Shown here: positions 38,742-46,534 of the stretch, piece after piece
Layout: each line of letters starts with the position of its first letter
How positions within the stretch are numbered: position 1 is the first letter of the stretch
Assembly: GCF_017894365.1 (NCBI RefSeq)
Contig: NZ_CP059467.1
Coordinates: forward strand, 558,001 to 622,000
From: Aromatoleum bremense
GTDB taxonomy: Bacteria; Pseudomonadota; Gammaproteobacteria; Burkholderiales; Rhodocyclaceae
Length of the DNA: 64,000 nucleotides
Direction of reading: 5' to 3'
Notes under the pieces: generated by a model
Told to the model about the DNA's origin: nothing
Databases searched by the model: none
What the model saw: the letters and a program-made list of their open reading frames with translations, nothing else
Program-made: the position numbers and the translations under genes

Positions 38742-38784
38742 GCGACCGCACCCGCGAGGGAACGCCCCTGCCGCGCCGCGCAGT

Positions 38785-39507
38785 TCAGAAATTCATCCGC
38801 CACGGCAATTCGCCCTGGATGAACAGGCGCGCCTCCTGGGACGCCGGCTTCGCAAAGAATCGCCGCACCGGCGCGTGCTCGCGCACCCGCCCGGCGCTCA
38901 TGAACACGACATCGTCGCCGAGGCGCGTCGCCTGGCCGAGATTGTGGGTCACCATCAGGATGCGGGTACCGTCGGTGCGGATCTCGCGCACGATGCGCTC
39001 GACTTCGGCCGTCGCCGATGGGTCGAGGCTCGCAGTCGGTTCGTCGAGCAGCAGCAGGCGCGGCGCGGTGACCCACGCGCGGGCGAGCGCGAGTCGCTGC
39101 TTCTCGCCGCCCGACAGATAGCGCGCGCTGTCGGCCTCGCGCCCCCCGAGCCCGACGCGCGCGAGCACCGCCGCGGCGCGGCGATGGCGTTCGCCGCGCC
39201 CGATGCCATGCGGCTTCAGCGCGAGCGCGACGTTTTCGAGCACCGATGCGCGCAGCATCATCGGGTGCTGGAATACCATCGTCACGCCGAACTTCGGCGG
39301 CACCGTCCCGCCCCAGTCGATCGTCCCGCCACTCGGCTCGATCAGGCCGCACAGCGTGCGCAGCAGCACGCTTTTTCCCGCGCCGTTCGGCCCGAGCACC
39401 AGCGTGATGCCATCGCCGGCGAGTTCCAGATCGACGCCGTCGAGCACTGCCCGGCCGTTCGGCTGGAAACGCAGGTCGCGGATCCGCAGCGGAAACATTG
39501 CGCTCAT
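38785..39507 (-). CDS. tupC: tungstate ABC transporter ATPase (TupC-like)
   Basis: This 240-aa ABC ATPase has the Walker A motif GPNGAGKSVLLRTLCG (about 38), Q-loop FQHP, signature YLSGGEKQRLALAR and Walker B LLLDEPTASLDP. The divergent MFQHPMMLRASVLENV segment is typical of TupC/WtpC-type anion importers. It overlaps the permease gene by 4 bp. The proximity of a tungsten AOR operon 2 kb away supports tungstate; molybdate or sulfate cannot be excluded from the ATPase alone. Confidence 0.85.
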   Translation of the reverse strand: MSAMFPLRIRDLRFQPNGRAVLDGVDLELAGDGITLVLGPNGAGKSVLLRTLCGLIEPSGGTIDWGGTVPPKFGVTMVFQHPMMLRASVLENVALALKPHGIGRGERHRRAAAVLARVGLGGREADSARYLSGGEKQRLALARAWVTAPRLLLLDEPTASLDPSATAEVERIVREIRTDGTRILMVTHNLGQATRLGDDVVFMSAGRVREHAPVRRFFAKPASQEARLFIQGELPWRMNF

Positions 39508-40208
39508 CCGTACCGCCGCATCGCCCAGCCGCGCATCGCGAACGCGAACGCGTTGAGCGCCAGGATCACGACGACCAGCACGACGCCGAGCGCGATCGCG
39601 AGCGGCAGGTCGCCCTTACTCGTCTCGAGCGCGATCGTCGTCGTCATCACCCGCGTCGCGCGGTCGATGTTGCCGCCGACGATCATCACCGCGCCGACTT
39701 CGCTCATCGCCCGTCCCAGCCCCGCCAGCACCGCGACGACCAGCGAGTGGCGGCAGTCGTACAGCAGCGTCGTGACGCTCTGCCACCACGAGAACCGCAT
39801 CACCCGCAGCTCCTCGGCATAGCGCTGCCAGGCGTCCTCGATGACCTGGCGCGTGATCGCCGCCATCAGCGGGATGACCAGCAGGCTTTGCGCGAACACC
39901 ATCGCGGCCGGCGTATACAGGAGGCCATAATCGCCGAGCGGGCCCGACCGCGACAGCAGCAGATAGACGACGACGCCGACGACGACCGACGGCGCCCCCA
40001 TCAGCCCGTTCATCAGCACCGACAGCGTGTGCTTGCCGGGGAAATTGCCAATCGCGAGGCACGCTCCCAGCGGCAACCCGAGCAGCAGGCCGATCAGCAC
40101 CGCGCTGCCACTGACGCGCAGCGACAGCACGACGATCTCCGCAATTCGGTCGTCGAACGTGGCGAGCAGCGAAAATGCTTCGGAGAAGGTGGCGGCGAAC
40201 AGGGACAT
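39504..40208 (-). CDS. tupB: tungstate ABC transporter permease (TupB-like)
   Basis: This 234-aa permease of the TupB type has about five helices, with the coupling loop EELRVMRFSWWQS...GRAMSEVGAVMIVGG. EVGAVMIVGGNI is a recognisable TupB feature. The ATG at 40208 (MSLFAATFSEAF) fits the family; upstream sequence in frame is Arg-rich and unlikely to be coding. No Shine-Dalgarno is visible. No substrate-binding TupA gene lies on either side, which is unusual for this transporter. Confidence 0.85.
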   Translation of the reverse strand: MSLFAATFSEAFSLLATFDDRIAEIVVLSLRVSGSAVLIGLLLGLPLGACLAIGNFPGKHTLSVLMNGLMGAPSVVVGVVVYLLLSRSGPLGDYGLLYTPAAMVFAQSLLVIPLMAAITRQVIEDAWQRYAEELRVMRFSWWQSVTTLLYDCRHSLVVAVLAGLGRAMSEVGAVMIVGGNIDRATRVMTTTIALETSKGDLPLAIALGVVLVVVILALNAFAFAMRGWAMRRYG

Positions 40209-40529
40209 CGGCGGGAGGATAGCGGAACGGCGGCGTTTCGACAGCGTCCGGCCCTTTCTTGTGGGACCGCGACGAGGGACCGCGACGAATATCTTCCTTC
40301 GTAAAGCAATCGGAACGCGGGCGGCAATACAATATCGAAGCTCGCAACGACGAACCGCACCGGCCGTCGGCGGCACGCGTAGTGTCCGGGGCGCCGCTCG
40401 GGCGGCACGCAAAGTGGGGAGGACAGGGCAGATTCACTCGACAACGATCGACAGTCACCGCCGCGCGGCGGCCGCGATCAGACTGATGCCGCAGTCCGGG
40501 GGCGACCCGACCGCGCCTGGCGCGACGCA
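40209..40529. other. tupB-DUF502 divergent intergenic region
   Basis: There is no gene here. It must hold promoters for tupBC (minus) and DUF502 (plus). It contains a perfect tandem 13-bp repeat (40263-40288) and an AT-rich patch around 40285-40340. No ModE-like palindrome was identified with confidence, and tupA is not hidden in it. Confidence 0.6.
40263..40288. repeat. perfect tandem 13-bp repeat upstream of tupB
   Basis: GGGACCGCGACGA occurs twice back to back (40263-40275 and 40276-40288), 55 bp upstream of the tupB start. Spacing near one and a quarter helical turns is unusual for an operator, but position suggests regulation. Confidence 0.7.
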
Positions 40530-41225
40530 ATGACCACGGAGGATTCGGCTTTTCCGCAGCCGGGGCGCGCGAGCCGTCATTTCGGCCGGCGCGTGCTGAT
40601 CGGTTTCTTCACCGTCGCGCCGCTGTGGGTCACCTGGCTCGTGTTCGACTTCCTCCTCGGCATCCTCGCCGCGATGGGGACGCCACTGCTGCGGGCGTCG
40701 GCGCGGCTCGTCGAGCCGATGTCGGACACCCTCGCGGCGTGGCTCCTCGACTCCGACTTCCAGAAACTCGTCGCAGTGCTGCTGACGCTCGCGAGCCTGT
40801 ATGCGATCGGCGTGATGGCCTCGCTCGTGCTCGGACGCAAACTGCTCGACGCCGCCGAAGCGATGCTCGCGCGCCTGCCGCTCGTGCAGACGATCTACGG
40901 CGGCACGAAGCGCTTCCTGCAAACCCTGCAGAAGCCGCCGGTCAAGGGTCAGCGCGTCGTCCTGATCAGCTTTCCGACACCCGAGATGAAGACGATAGGC
41001 TTCGTGACGAAGGTGATGCGGGACGAGGCGAGCGGCGCGGAACTCGCGGCGGTCTACGTGCCGACGGCGCCGAACCCGACTTCGGGCTATATAGAAATCG
41101 TCCCCCTCGTCGACGTCGTGCAGACGGACTGGACGATGGAAGAGGCGATGACCTTCGTCATGACCGGCGGCACGACCGCCCCGGACCGGATCCGATTCAA
41201 CAATCCACCCCCGGCAGGCAGCTGA
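40530..41225 (+). CDS. DUF502 family membrane protein
   Basis: This 231-aa DUF502 protein has two membrane segments (about 23-48 and 72-96) and then a soluble domain with LPLVQTIYGGTKRFLQTLQ, VVLISFPTPEMKTIGFVTK and VYVPTAPNPTSGYIEIVP, the family's signature blocks. It is widely distributed; function is unknown. It is transcribed divergently from tupBC and followed by a relic of a DUF2062 gene. Confidence 0.9.
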   Translation: MTTEDSAFPQPGRASRHFGRRVLIGFFTVAPLWVTWLVFDFLLGILAAMGTPLLRASARLVEPMSDTLAAWLLDSDFQKLVAVLLTLASLYAIGVMASLVLGRKLLDAAEAMLARLPLVQTIYGGTKRFLQTLQKPPVKGQRVVLISFPTPEMKTIGFVTKVMRDEASGAELAAVYVPTAPNPTSGYIEIVPLVDVVQTDWTMEEAMTFVMTGGTTAPDRIRFNNPPPAGS

Positions 41226-41413
41226 ATGGCTATTCGAACCCAGGCGCATGGCGGCGCGTCATCGATCTCGGGAAACCGCTGCTCGTCGGCCTGACGGTGA
41301 TGGCGACGATGGCGGCCTTGACGACCTATTTCGGCATCAGCGTGATATGGCGCTGGCGCGTGATGTCTCGGCGGCGCTCCCGGAAAGGAGGGCGTCGGGA
41401 AGCGGACGCGTGA
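41226..41413 (+). pseudogene. C-terminal relic of a DUF2062-like gene
   Basis: One frame reads WRRVIDLGKPLLVGLTVMAT followed by MAALTTYFGISVIWRWRVMS and a basic Arg/Lys-rich end. This looks like the last 50-60 residues of a DUF2062 membrane protein (GKPLLxG...YxxVxxxWRWRV). No start codon with a binding site and no N-terminal part are present. It directly abuts the DUF502 stop, so a deletion probably removed the front. The rest of the gap to 41571 shows nothing. Confidence 0.45.
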
Positions 41414-41571
41414 AGGCCGCCCGCCCGTTCGCATCGATGCCCCCCGACGGCGCGACTGGCTCGAGGTTGCGGAAGCGGCAGCTTCGGAGCAGCCCGGGCG
41501 CCGGCGTCGCGCTCCTCGTCGTCATTGCCGCGCTCGCGCTCGTCTGAAGCGCCGTCGCCAAGCCGCGTCGC

Positions 41572-41874
41572 TCAGCCGCCGCCGCGCTGCATCGCACGAT
41601 CGAGCGCGGCGAGCAACGCGCGGCGCGTCGCCGGATCGCCGCCGGCGAAGCGATAGCGCACGACGACCACCGGCAGCTCCAACAGGCCGAGCCGGCGCAT
41701 GCCGCGCGATTCGGTTTCGATGTCGAGCTGCGTTTGACCTTCCCGCACGCGGAATCGCCCGGGGGCGAGCGTCTCGACGCCCGCGGGCCAGGCCTTGCGC
41801 AATTCGCGCTCGAATTGCTGCGGCGACGCGGTGACTTCGCGCTCGAACTCATCCGCGATCGGCGCGAGTCCCAA
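41572..41874 (-). CDS. aorE: AOR operon small protein (AorE position)
   Basis: This is a 100-aa protein, the last gene of the AOR operon. It would start with TTG at 41874, 17 bp after the MoaD-like stop, with GCGGGGCG upstream; no ATG occurs before about residue 59. Visible features are ASPQQFERELRKAWPAGVET and LGLLELPVVVVRYRFAGGDP, a compact alpha/beta pattern without cysteines. I do not know its function. Position suggests a role in tungsten cofactor assembly or AOR maturation. The symbol follows the aorABCDE order known from Aromatoleum. Confidence 0.6.
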   Translation of the reverse strand: MGLAPIADEFEREVTASPQQFERELRKAWPAGVETLAPGRFRVREGQTQLDIETESRGMRRLGLLELPVVVVRYRFAGGDPATRRALLAALDRAMQRGGG

Positions 41875-41891
41875 GTCCGTTCGCCCCGCGC

Positions 41892-42143
41892 TCAACCGCC
41901 GGCGATCGGCGGCCACACCGCGAGCTCGTCGCCGTCGCCGAGGCGGCGCGTCGCGCGCGCAGCCGGTGGCACGAAGTGGCCGTTGACGAGCACGAGGTGC
42001 GCGCTGCGTTCGGGCACCCGGAAACGCGTGATCAGCTCCGAGACGGTCGTGCCTTCCTCGACGTCGAGTTCGATGCGGTTGCCGTCCCGCCCGGGCGGGA
42101 GGTAGTCCGTCAGCGACGCGAACAGCTTGAACGCGACCCTCAT
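41892..42143 (-). CDS. aorD: MoaD/ThiS-like sulfur carrier of the AOR operon
   Basis: This 83-aa ubiquitin-fold protein begins MRVAFKLFASLTDYLPPGRD and ends in Gly-Gly (PPIAGG), the signature of MoaD/ThiS sulfur carriers whose C-terminus is adenylated and thiocarboxylated. LGDGDELAVWPPIAGG matches the MoaD end. It would donate sulfur for the dithiolene of tungstopterin. GCAGGGCGGG precedes the ATG. It lies 46 bp after aorC and 17 bp before the last operon gene. A dedicated copy inside the AOR operon points to cofactor supply specific to this enzyme. Confidence 0.88.
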   Translation of the reverse strand: MRVAFKLFASLTDYLPPGRDGNRIELDVEEGTTVSELITRFRVPERSAHLVLVNGHFVPPAARATRRLGDGDELAVWPPIAGG

Positions 42144-42189
42144 CCCGCCCTGCCGCCGGGCGCACCGCAGCGCGCGCGTGATGCGTCGA

Positions 42190-43464
42190 TCATCGCGCCA
42201 GCGCCATCGGTTGCTGCGAGCGCGCGATGTACGCATCGACGAACTGCAGCGGCGAATGCAACAGCCGCTCCTTCCACTCGCCGAGGCGCACCCTGCCGTG
42301 GATCAGGCCGCGCAGCGCGCCGACGTGCTCGGTCAGCCCGATCGAGGTCGCGCCGATCAGCACATCGTCCTTGAACTGCAGGCTCAGGTAGCGGTACGCC
42401 GCTTCGTCGACGTGTTCGACGCCCGCCCCGCCGCGCTCGCGTTCCTCGCCCCACCATTGCCCGAACGACGACGAGATCAGGCCGAGCGTGTCGAGCACGT
42501 TGATCGCGAGCACGCCTTTCAGGCGCGTCTCGCGCCCGGCCATGTTGAGCGCGGCGACGCGCGCCTGGTCGGCCGCGTTCGGCTGGATCGCGGCAACGAG
42601 ATGCGCGCCGCTGAAGAGGTCCGGCGCCTCGGCGACGTCGCCGGCGGCGAAGATGCCGGGGACGCTGGTCTCGAGCCTGTCGTCGACGAGCACGCCTTTC
42701 GCGACATGCACCGGCGTCGATTCGAGGAACGCGATGTTCGGCGCGACGCCGGCGGCGACGATGACGAGATCGGCGACGACGACTTCGCCGGTCGACAGCG
42801 TCACGTCGAGCGGCGCGTCGTTGCTCGCGCGCCGGTCAATACGGCTGACGCCGGCGTTCGTCACGACGCGCACGCCCTGGTCCTCGACCCATTTCCGGAT
42901 CATGCCGCCAGCTTGCGGCGTCATCATCCGCGGCACCATGCGGTCGCCCATTTCGACGACCGTCAGTTCGACGCCGCGCGCGGCGAGCGCTTCCATGATG
43001 ATGCAGCCGATGAAGCCCGCGCCGAGCTGCAGCACGCGCGCGCCGGGCGTGGCGAAGCGGGCGATCGCGCGCGCGTCCTCGAGCGTCCAGCAGGTCTGCA
43101 CCTCCGGCAGATCGACGCCGGGGATCGGTGGCCGCACCGGGTGCGAGCCGGTCGCGATCAGCAGCCGGTCCCAGGATTCGAAGTGGCCGTCGTCGAACAG
43201 GATGCGGTGCCCGCCGCTGTCGAGCGACACTGCGCGGCCGCGCAGCTCATGGATGCGCAGCCGGTCGAAATGGCCGGGCGACTTGCGCAGCCACGTGCCC
43301 GACTCGTCGATGTTTCCTTCGAGCAGGTAGGGAATCGCCATGCGCGAATACGGCGGCGCGTCTTCGCTGCCGACGAGCAGGATGTCGTCGGCCGGCGCGG
43401 CGCGGCGCAGGGTTTCGGCGGCAATCACGCCCGCCGGGCCGTTGCCGAGTATCACGTGTTTCAT
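42190..43464 (-). CDS. aorC: AOR FAD subunit, pyridine-nucleotide oxidoreductase
   Basis: This 424-aa FAD/NAD-binding protein has the first Rossmann motif at the N-terminus (MKHVILGNGPAGVIAAETL), an ATGSHPVRPP segment, a second Rossmann motif ARVLQLGAGFIGCIIMEAL for NAD(H), and the FAD-closing motif TSVPGIFAAGDVAEAPD. In Aromatoleum AOR the AorC subunit carries FAD and links the enzyme to NAD+. It lies 119 bp after aorB. No redox-active CxxxxC disulfide is seen, in keeping with an electron-transfer rather than a disulfide role. Confidence 0.92.
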   Translation of the reverse strand: MKHVILGNGPAGVIAAETLRRAAPADDILLVGSEDAPPYSRMAIPYLLEGNIDESGTWLRKSPGHFDRLRIHELRGRAVSLDSGGHRILFDDGHFESWDRLLIATGSHPVRPPIPGVDLPEVQTCWTLEDARAIARFATPGARVLQLGAGFIGCIIMEALAARGVELTVVEMGDRMVPRMMTPQAGGMIRKWVEDQGVRVVTNAGVSRIDRRASNDAPLDVTLSTGEVVVADLVIVAAGVAPNIAFLESTPVHVAKGVLVDDRLETSVPGIFAAGDVAEAPDLFSGAHLVAAIQPNAADQARVAALNMAGRETRLKGVLAINVLDTLGLISSSFGQWWGEERERGGAGVEHVDEAAYRYLSLQFKDDVLIGATSIGLTEHVGALRGLIHGRVRLGEWKERLLHSPLQFVDAYIARSQQPMALAR

Positions 43465-43583
43465 CGGGGGTCCTCGTTCGCGTCGGGTAGGCGCGGCCCG
43501 TACGGGCGGCCGCGCAAGCGGGTGGCGGCGGGGCGATCCGTGCAGGACACCTCGCCGCCTCCCGGGGGCGAATCATCCGGCGG

Positions 43584-45434
43584 TCACGACAGCCCCAGCC
43601 GGGACAGCGTCTCAGGCGTCGGCGCGCCTTCCGGCGTCCAGCCGCGCACGCCGTAGTACTCGGGCAGCATCTCGGCGAGGCGATTCACCATGCCCTTTGC
43701 GGGCCCGGTCTTCGCCGGCTCGCTCGTGAGCCGCGGCGGCAGGTTGTCGTCCTTCGCGCTCAGGCCGGCGGCGTTGTTGAACTGGCGCTCCATGTTCCAG
43801 ATGCGCTCGCCGACCGTGGCGAGCTTCTCCATCGACCAGTCGCCGTCGCAGGCCGCGGCGATCTGCGGCTGCACGTCGGCGAGCGTCCACGCGAACGACG
43901 TGAACACGCAGATGCCGGCCGAATCGAACACCGCCGTCGCGTCCTGGAACGCCTTGACGAGCTCGGCCTTGCCCTCGATGACGTGCGGGTCGGTCTTGAC
44001 CGGCACACCCAGCACTTCGGAGGCGACCGTGTAGCCGCGCAAATGGCATGCGCCGCGGTTCGACGTCGCATACGCGAGGCCCATGCCCTGGATGCCGCGC
44101 GAGTCGTAGGCGGGGAATTCCTGGCCCTTGACGCTCATCGACAGCTCGGGGTGGCCGTACTTTGCGCACAGGCGCTTCGAACCGAGGCCGATCTCCTTGC
44201 CGAAACCTTCGCCGGTCGCGGTCATCTCGGCGAGCTTCGCGAGCGCCTCGACCGAGCCGAACGGCGCGTCGAGGCCGATTCTCTCCTGCGTCAGCACGCC
44301 CATCTCGTACAGCTCCATCGCCGCGCCGACCGTCGCGCCGAACGAGATCGGGTCCATGCCCTGCTCGTTGCACAGCAGGTTCGCGTACTGCAGCGCCTCA
44401 AGGTCGCCGACGCCGTTGGCCGCACCGAGCGCCCACGCCGCCTCGTATTCGAGCCCGCCGGAGGCGCCCCAGTATTTCGGGTTGTTCTTTACCGTGAAGT
44501 GAGTCTTGTCGATTGCCGAGATGCGCCCGCACGCGATCGTGCAGCCGAAGCATGCGGCGTTCGTCACGAGCTGCGACTTGCCGTCGCTCGGGCGCTTCTC
44601 GTGCATCGCTTCGGCGGAGATCTTCGACGCGTCCTCGAACTGCACGTCGCGGTGGTTGCGCGTCGGCAGCGCGCCCATCTCGTTGATGACGTTCATCAGC
44701 ACCTGGGTGCCGAATTTCGGCAGCCCTTCGCTCGTCACCGGGTTGCCGGCGAGCACTTTCTTCGCCTCGCTCGTCGCCTTGATGAACCCGGGGAAGTCGC
44801 GGATGCCCGAGACGCCTTTCGTGCCACGGATCGCGACCGCCTTGAGGTTCTTCGAACCCATCACCGCCCCGACGCCCGAACGCCCCGCGGCGCGGTGCAG
44901 GTCATTGACGATGCACGCGAACATCACCTGGTTCTCGCCCGCGCGGCCGATCGACGACACGCGGATCAGCGGGTCCTGGTGCTGCGCTCGGATTGTTTCC
45001 TCGGTTTCCCAGCAGCTCCTGCCCCACAGGTGGGAAGCGTCGCGCAGTTCGGCGCGCTCGTTCTCGATGAAGAGGTACACCGGCGTCGGCGAGCGGCCTT
45101 CGAAGATCACCATGTCCCAGCCGGCGAACTTCATCTCGGCGCCGAAGAAGCCGCCCGAGTTCGAACAGGCGATCGCGCCAGTCAGCGGTCCTTTCGTGAC
45201 CACCGTGTAGCGCCCGCCGGTCGAGGCCATCGTGCCGGTCAAGGGGCCGGTCGCCATGATCATCTTGTTGTCCGGCGACAGCGGATCGACTTTCGGATCG
45301 GTCTCGGAGACGAGATATTTCGTCGCCAGCCCGCGCGATCCGAGGTATTCGTCGGCCCACTGCATGTTCAGCGGCTCGGCAGTGCACGTGCCTTCGGCGA
45401 GGTTCACCCGCAGGACCTTGCGATTCCATCCCAT
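43584..45434 (-). CDS. aorB: tungsten-containing aldehyde:ferredoxin oxidoreductase, catalytic subunit
   Basis: AorB (616 aa) oxidises aldehydes to acids at a tungsto-bispterin centre. The N-terminal MGWNRKVLRVNLAEGTCTAE starts the pterin-binding domain. The [4Fe-4S] ligands are CFGCTIAC (Cys295, 298, 302) plus Cys509 in DSAGICVF, spaced as in Pyrococcus AOR. The ATG at 45434 is chosen for GAGGGGACATC upstream; the open frame extends into aorA without a start. It is 14 bp after aorA. In this group it acts on phenylacetaldehyde and related aldehydes, feeding phenylacetate to the ligase at 47.8 kb. Confidence 0.96.
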   Translation of the reverse strand: MGWNRKVLRVNLAEGTCTAEPLNMQWADEYLGSRGLATKYLVSETDPKVDPLSPDNKMIMATGPLTGTMASTGGRYTVVTKGPLTGAIACSNSGGFFGAEMKFAGWDMVIFEGRSPTPVYLFIENERAELRDASHLWGRSCWETEETIRAQHQDPLIRVSSIGRAGENQVMFACIVNDLHRAAGRSGVGAVMGSKNLKAVAIRGTKGVSGIRDFPGFIKATSEAKKVLAGNPVTSEGLPKFGTQVLMNVINEMGALPTRNHRDVQFEDASKISAEAMHEKRPSDGKSQLVTNAACFGCTIACGRISAIDKTHFTVKNNPKYWGASGGLEYEAAWALGAANGVGDLEALQYANLLCNEQGMDPISFGATVGAAMELYEMGVLTQERIGLDAPFGSVEALAKLAEMTATGEGFGKEIGLGSKRLCAKYGHPELSMSVKGQEFPAYDSRGIQGMGLAYATSNRGACHLRGYTVASEVLGVPVKTDPHVIEGKAELVKAFQDATAVFDSAGICVFTSFAWTLADVQPQIAAACDGDWSMEKLATVGERIWNMERQFNNAAGLSAKDDNLPPRLTSEPAKTGPAKGMVNRLAEMLPEYYGVRGWTPEGAPTPETLSRLGLS

Positions 45435-45448
45435 GATGTCCCCTCCTC

Positions 45449-45925
45449 TCAAGCCGCCGAGGCCGGCGTGTTGGCTTTCGCCGCCCAGGCCTGCATCCGG
45501 GCCAGACCGGTCCAGTCGGCATCGATGTATGTGATCGCGGCGGTCGGGCAGGCTTTCGCGCACGCCGGATCACCCTCGCACAGGTCGCACTTCTGCACCT
45601 TGCCGGTGTCCTGGTTGTAGTTGATCGTGCCGAACGGACAGGCGATCGTGCAAACCTTGCAGCCGACACAGGTGTCTTCGAACACCATCTTCGCGCCGGT
45701 CGTCAGGTCGAGCCGGATCGCATCGACCGGACAGGAGTGCAGACACCACGCTTCGGTGCACTGCGTGCAGGTGTAGGGCACCTTGCGCCCTTCGTGTTCG
45801 AAGCTGAAGACCTTGATGCGCGACTTGCTGGGATTGATGACGCCGGTGTGTTCGTACGAGCATGCCATTTCGCACTGCAGGCAGCCGGTACACTTGGCGG
45901 GGTCAATGTGAAGCGATTTCCACAT
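45449..45925 (-). CDS. aorA: AOR iron-sulfur subunit with four [4Fe-4S] clusters
   Basis: AorA (158 aa) is a polyferredoxin-like subunit. Four cysteine sets are visible: CTGCLQCEMAC, CTQCTEAWCLHSC, CVGCKVCTIAC and CDLCEGDPACAKAC, enough for four [4Fe-4S] clusters. It passes electrons between AorB and the FAD subunit AorC. It is the first gene of aorABCDE; GGAGGAG precedes the ATG. The family also includes HycB/DmsB-like subunits, but location decides the role. Confidence 0.95.
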   Translation of the reverse strand: MWKSLHIDPAKCTGCLQCEMACSYEHTGVINPSKSRIKVFSFEHEGRKVPYTCTQCTEAWCLHSCPVDAIRLDLTTGAKMVFEDTCVGCKVCTIACPFGTINYNQDTGKVQKCDLCEGDPACAKACPTAAITYIDADWTGLARMQAWAAKANTPASAA

Positions 45926-46171
45926 CGATGTTCTCCTCCGTGCTGTGACTCGTTGTCGAAACTACGAGCATCGCCGGCCGCCATGCAATTCGATGGCGCC
46001 GAGGGTGGTCGTGGCAGCGGGTGTTTCGATTCCCTGTGCCGACTTTGCGTATCGGAAAGTAGCACCGGCCCCTGGCCGAAGCAATCTGTTTTCCCCACGT
46101 CGCCCGGGGCCTTGCACGGCGTGTTCGACCGATCGCGCGGGCGACCCGTCGCGTGGCCCGGCGACGCCGTG

Positions 46172-46345
46172 TCAGTCCTTCTCGTCGTCGTCGGGAAGCA
46201 CCGCTTCGACGCCGGCCCCGACGATCTTGGCGCCGACTTTCACCGTCGTCGCGACGACCGATACCGCCGCGTCCGCGACAGTGAAGACGGCACAGCCGCC
46301 GGTCAGAAGAACAGCCGCCGCCACCGTCAGCAGGATGGATCTCAT
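46172..46345 (-). CDS. small lipoprotein, NF038104-like
   Basis: This 57-aa protein has a lipoprotein signal (MRSILLTVAAAVLLTGGC, Cys18) and a mature part AVFTVADAAVSVVATTVKVG ending in an acidic PDDDEKD tail. It resembles a small conserved proteobacterial lipoprotein family. The ATG at 46345 is preferred, with GAGG nine bases upstream; an in-frame ATG lies eight codons earlier. Function is unknown; position between aor and the TRAP gene is probably incidental. Confidence 0.7.
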   Translation of the reverse strand: MRSILLTVAAAVLLTGGCAVFTVADAAVSVVATTVKVGAKIVGAGVEAVLPDDDEKD

Positions 46346-46429
46346 GGATTGCCTCGAAAAAAACCGCATCAGGAATGGTACCCGCGTGTGGCGCGGGTGG
46401 ACGGAACCCGCGGGCGGGCTACCGGCATG

Positions 46430-46460
46430 AAAACGGGCAAGGAGCTGGCTCCCTGCCCGT
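46430..46460 (-). terminator. terminator after dctP
   Basis: On minus, ACGGGCA-x-GGAG...CTCC-TGCCCGT style stem of 11 pairs with one mismatch (46433-46460) and a 4-base loop is followed by TTTTC. It lies 75 bp downstream of the TRAP gene stop. Confidence 0.6.
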
Positions 46461-46534
46461 CCGGATCAACGGCCTCCGCTGCGCTGCGTTCGGCGACTAC
46501 TTACTGCCCGGCTTGCGCACGCACGACAGGCCGC

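Noticed and set aside
41248..41547. Plus-strand 99-codon frame between DUF502 and the AOR operon
   Set aside because: No ribosome site or family is visible, and its end looks hydrophobic only by chance. The neighbouring frame has the DUF2062-like relic instead.
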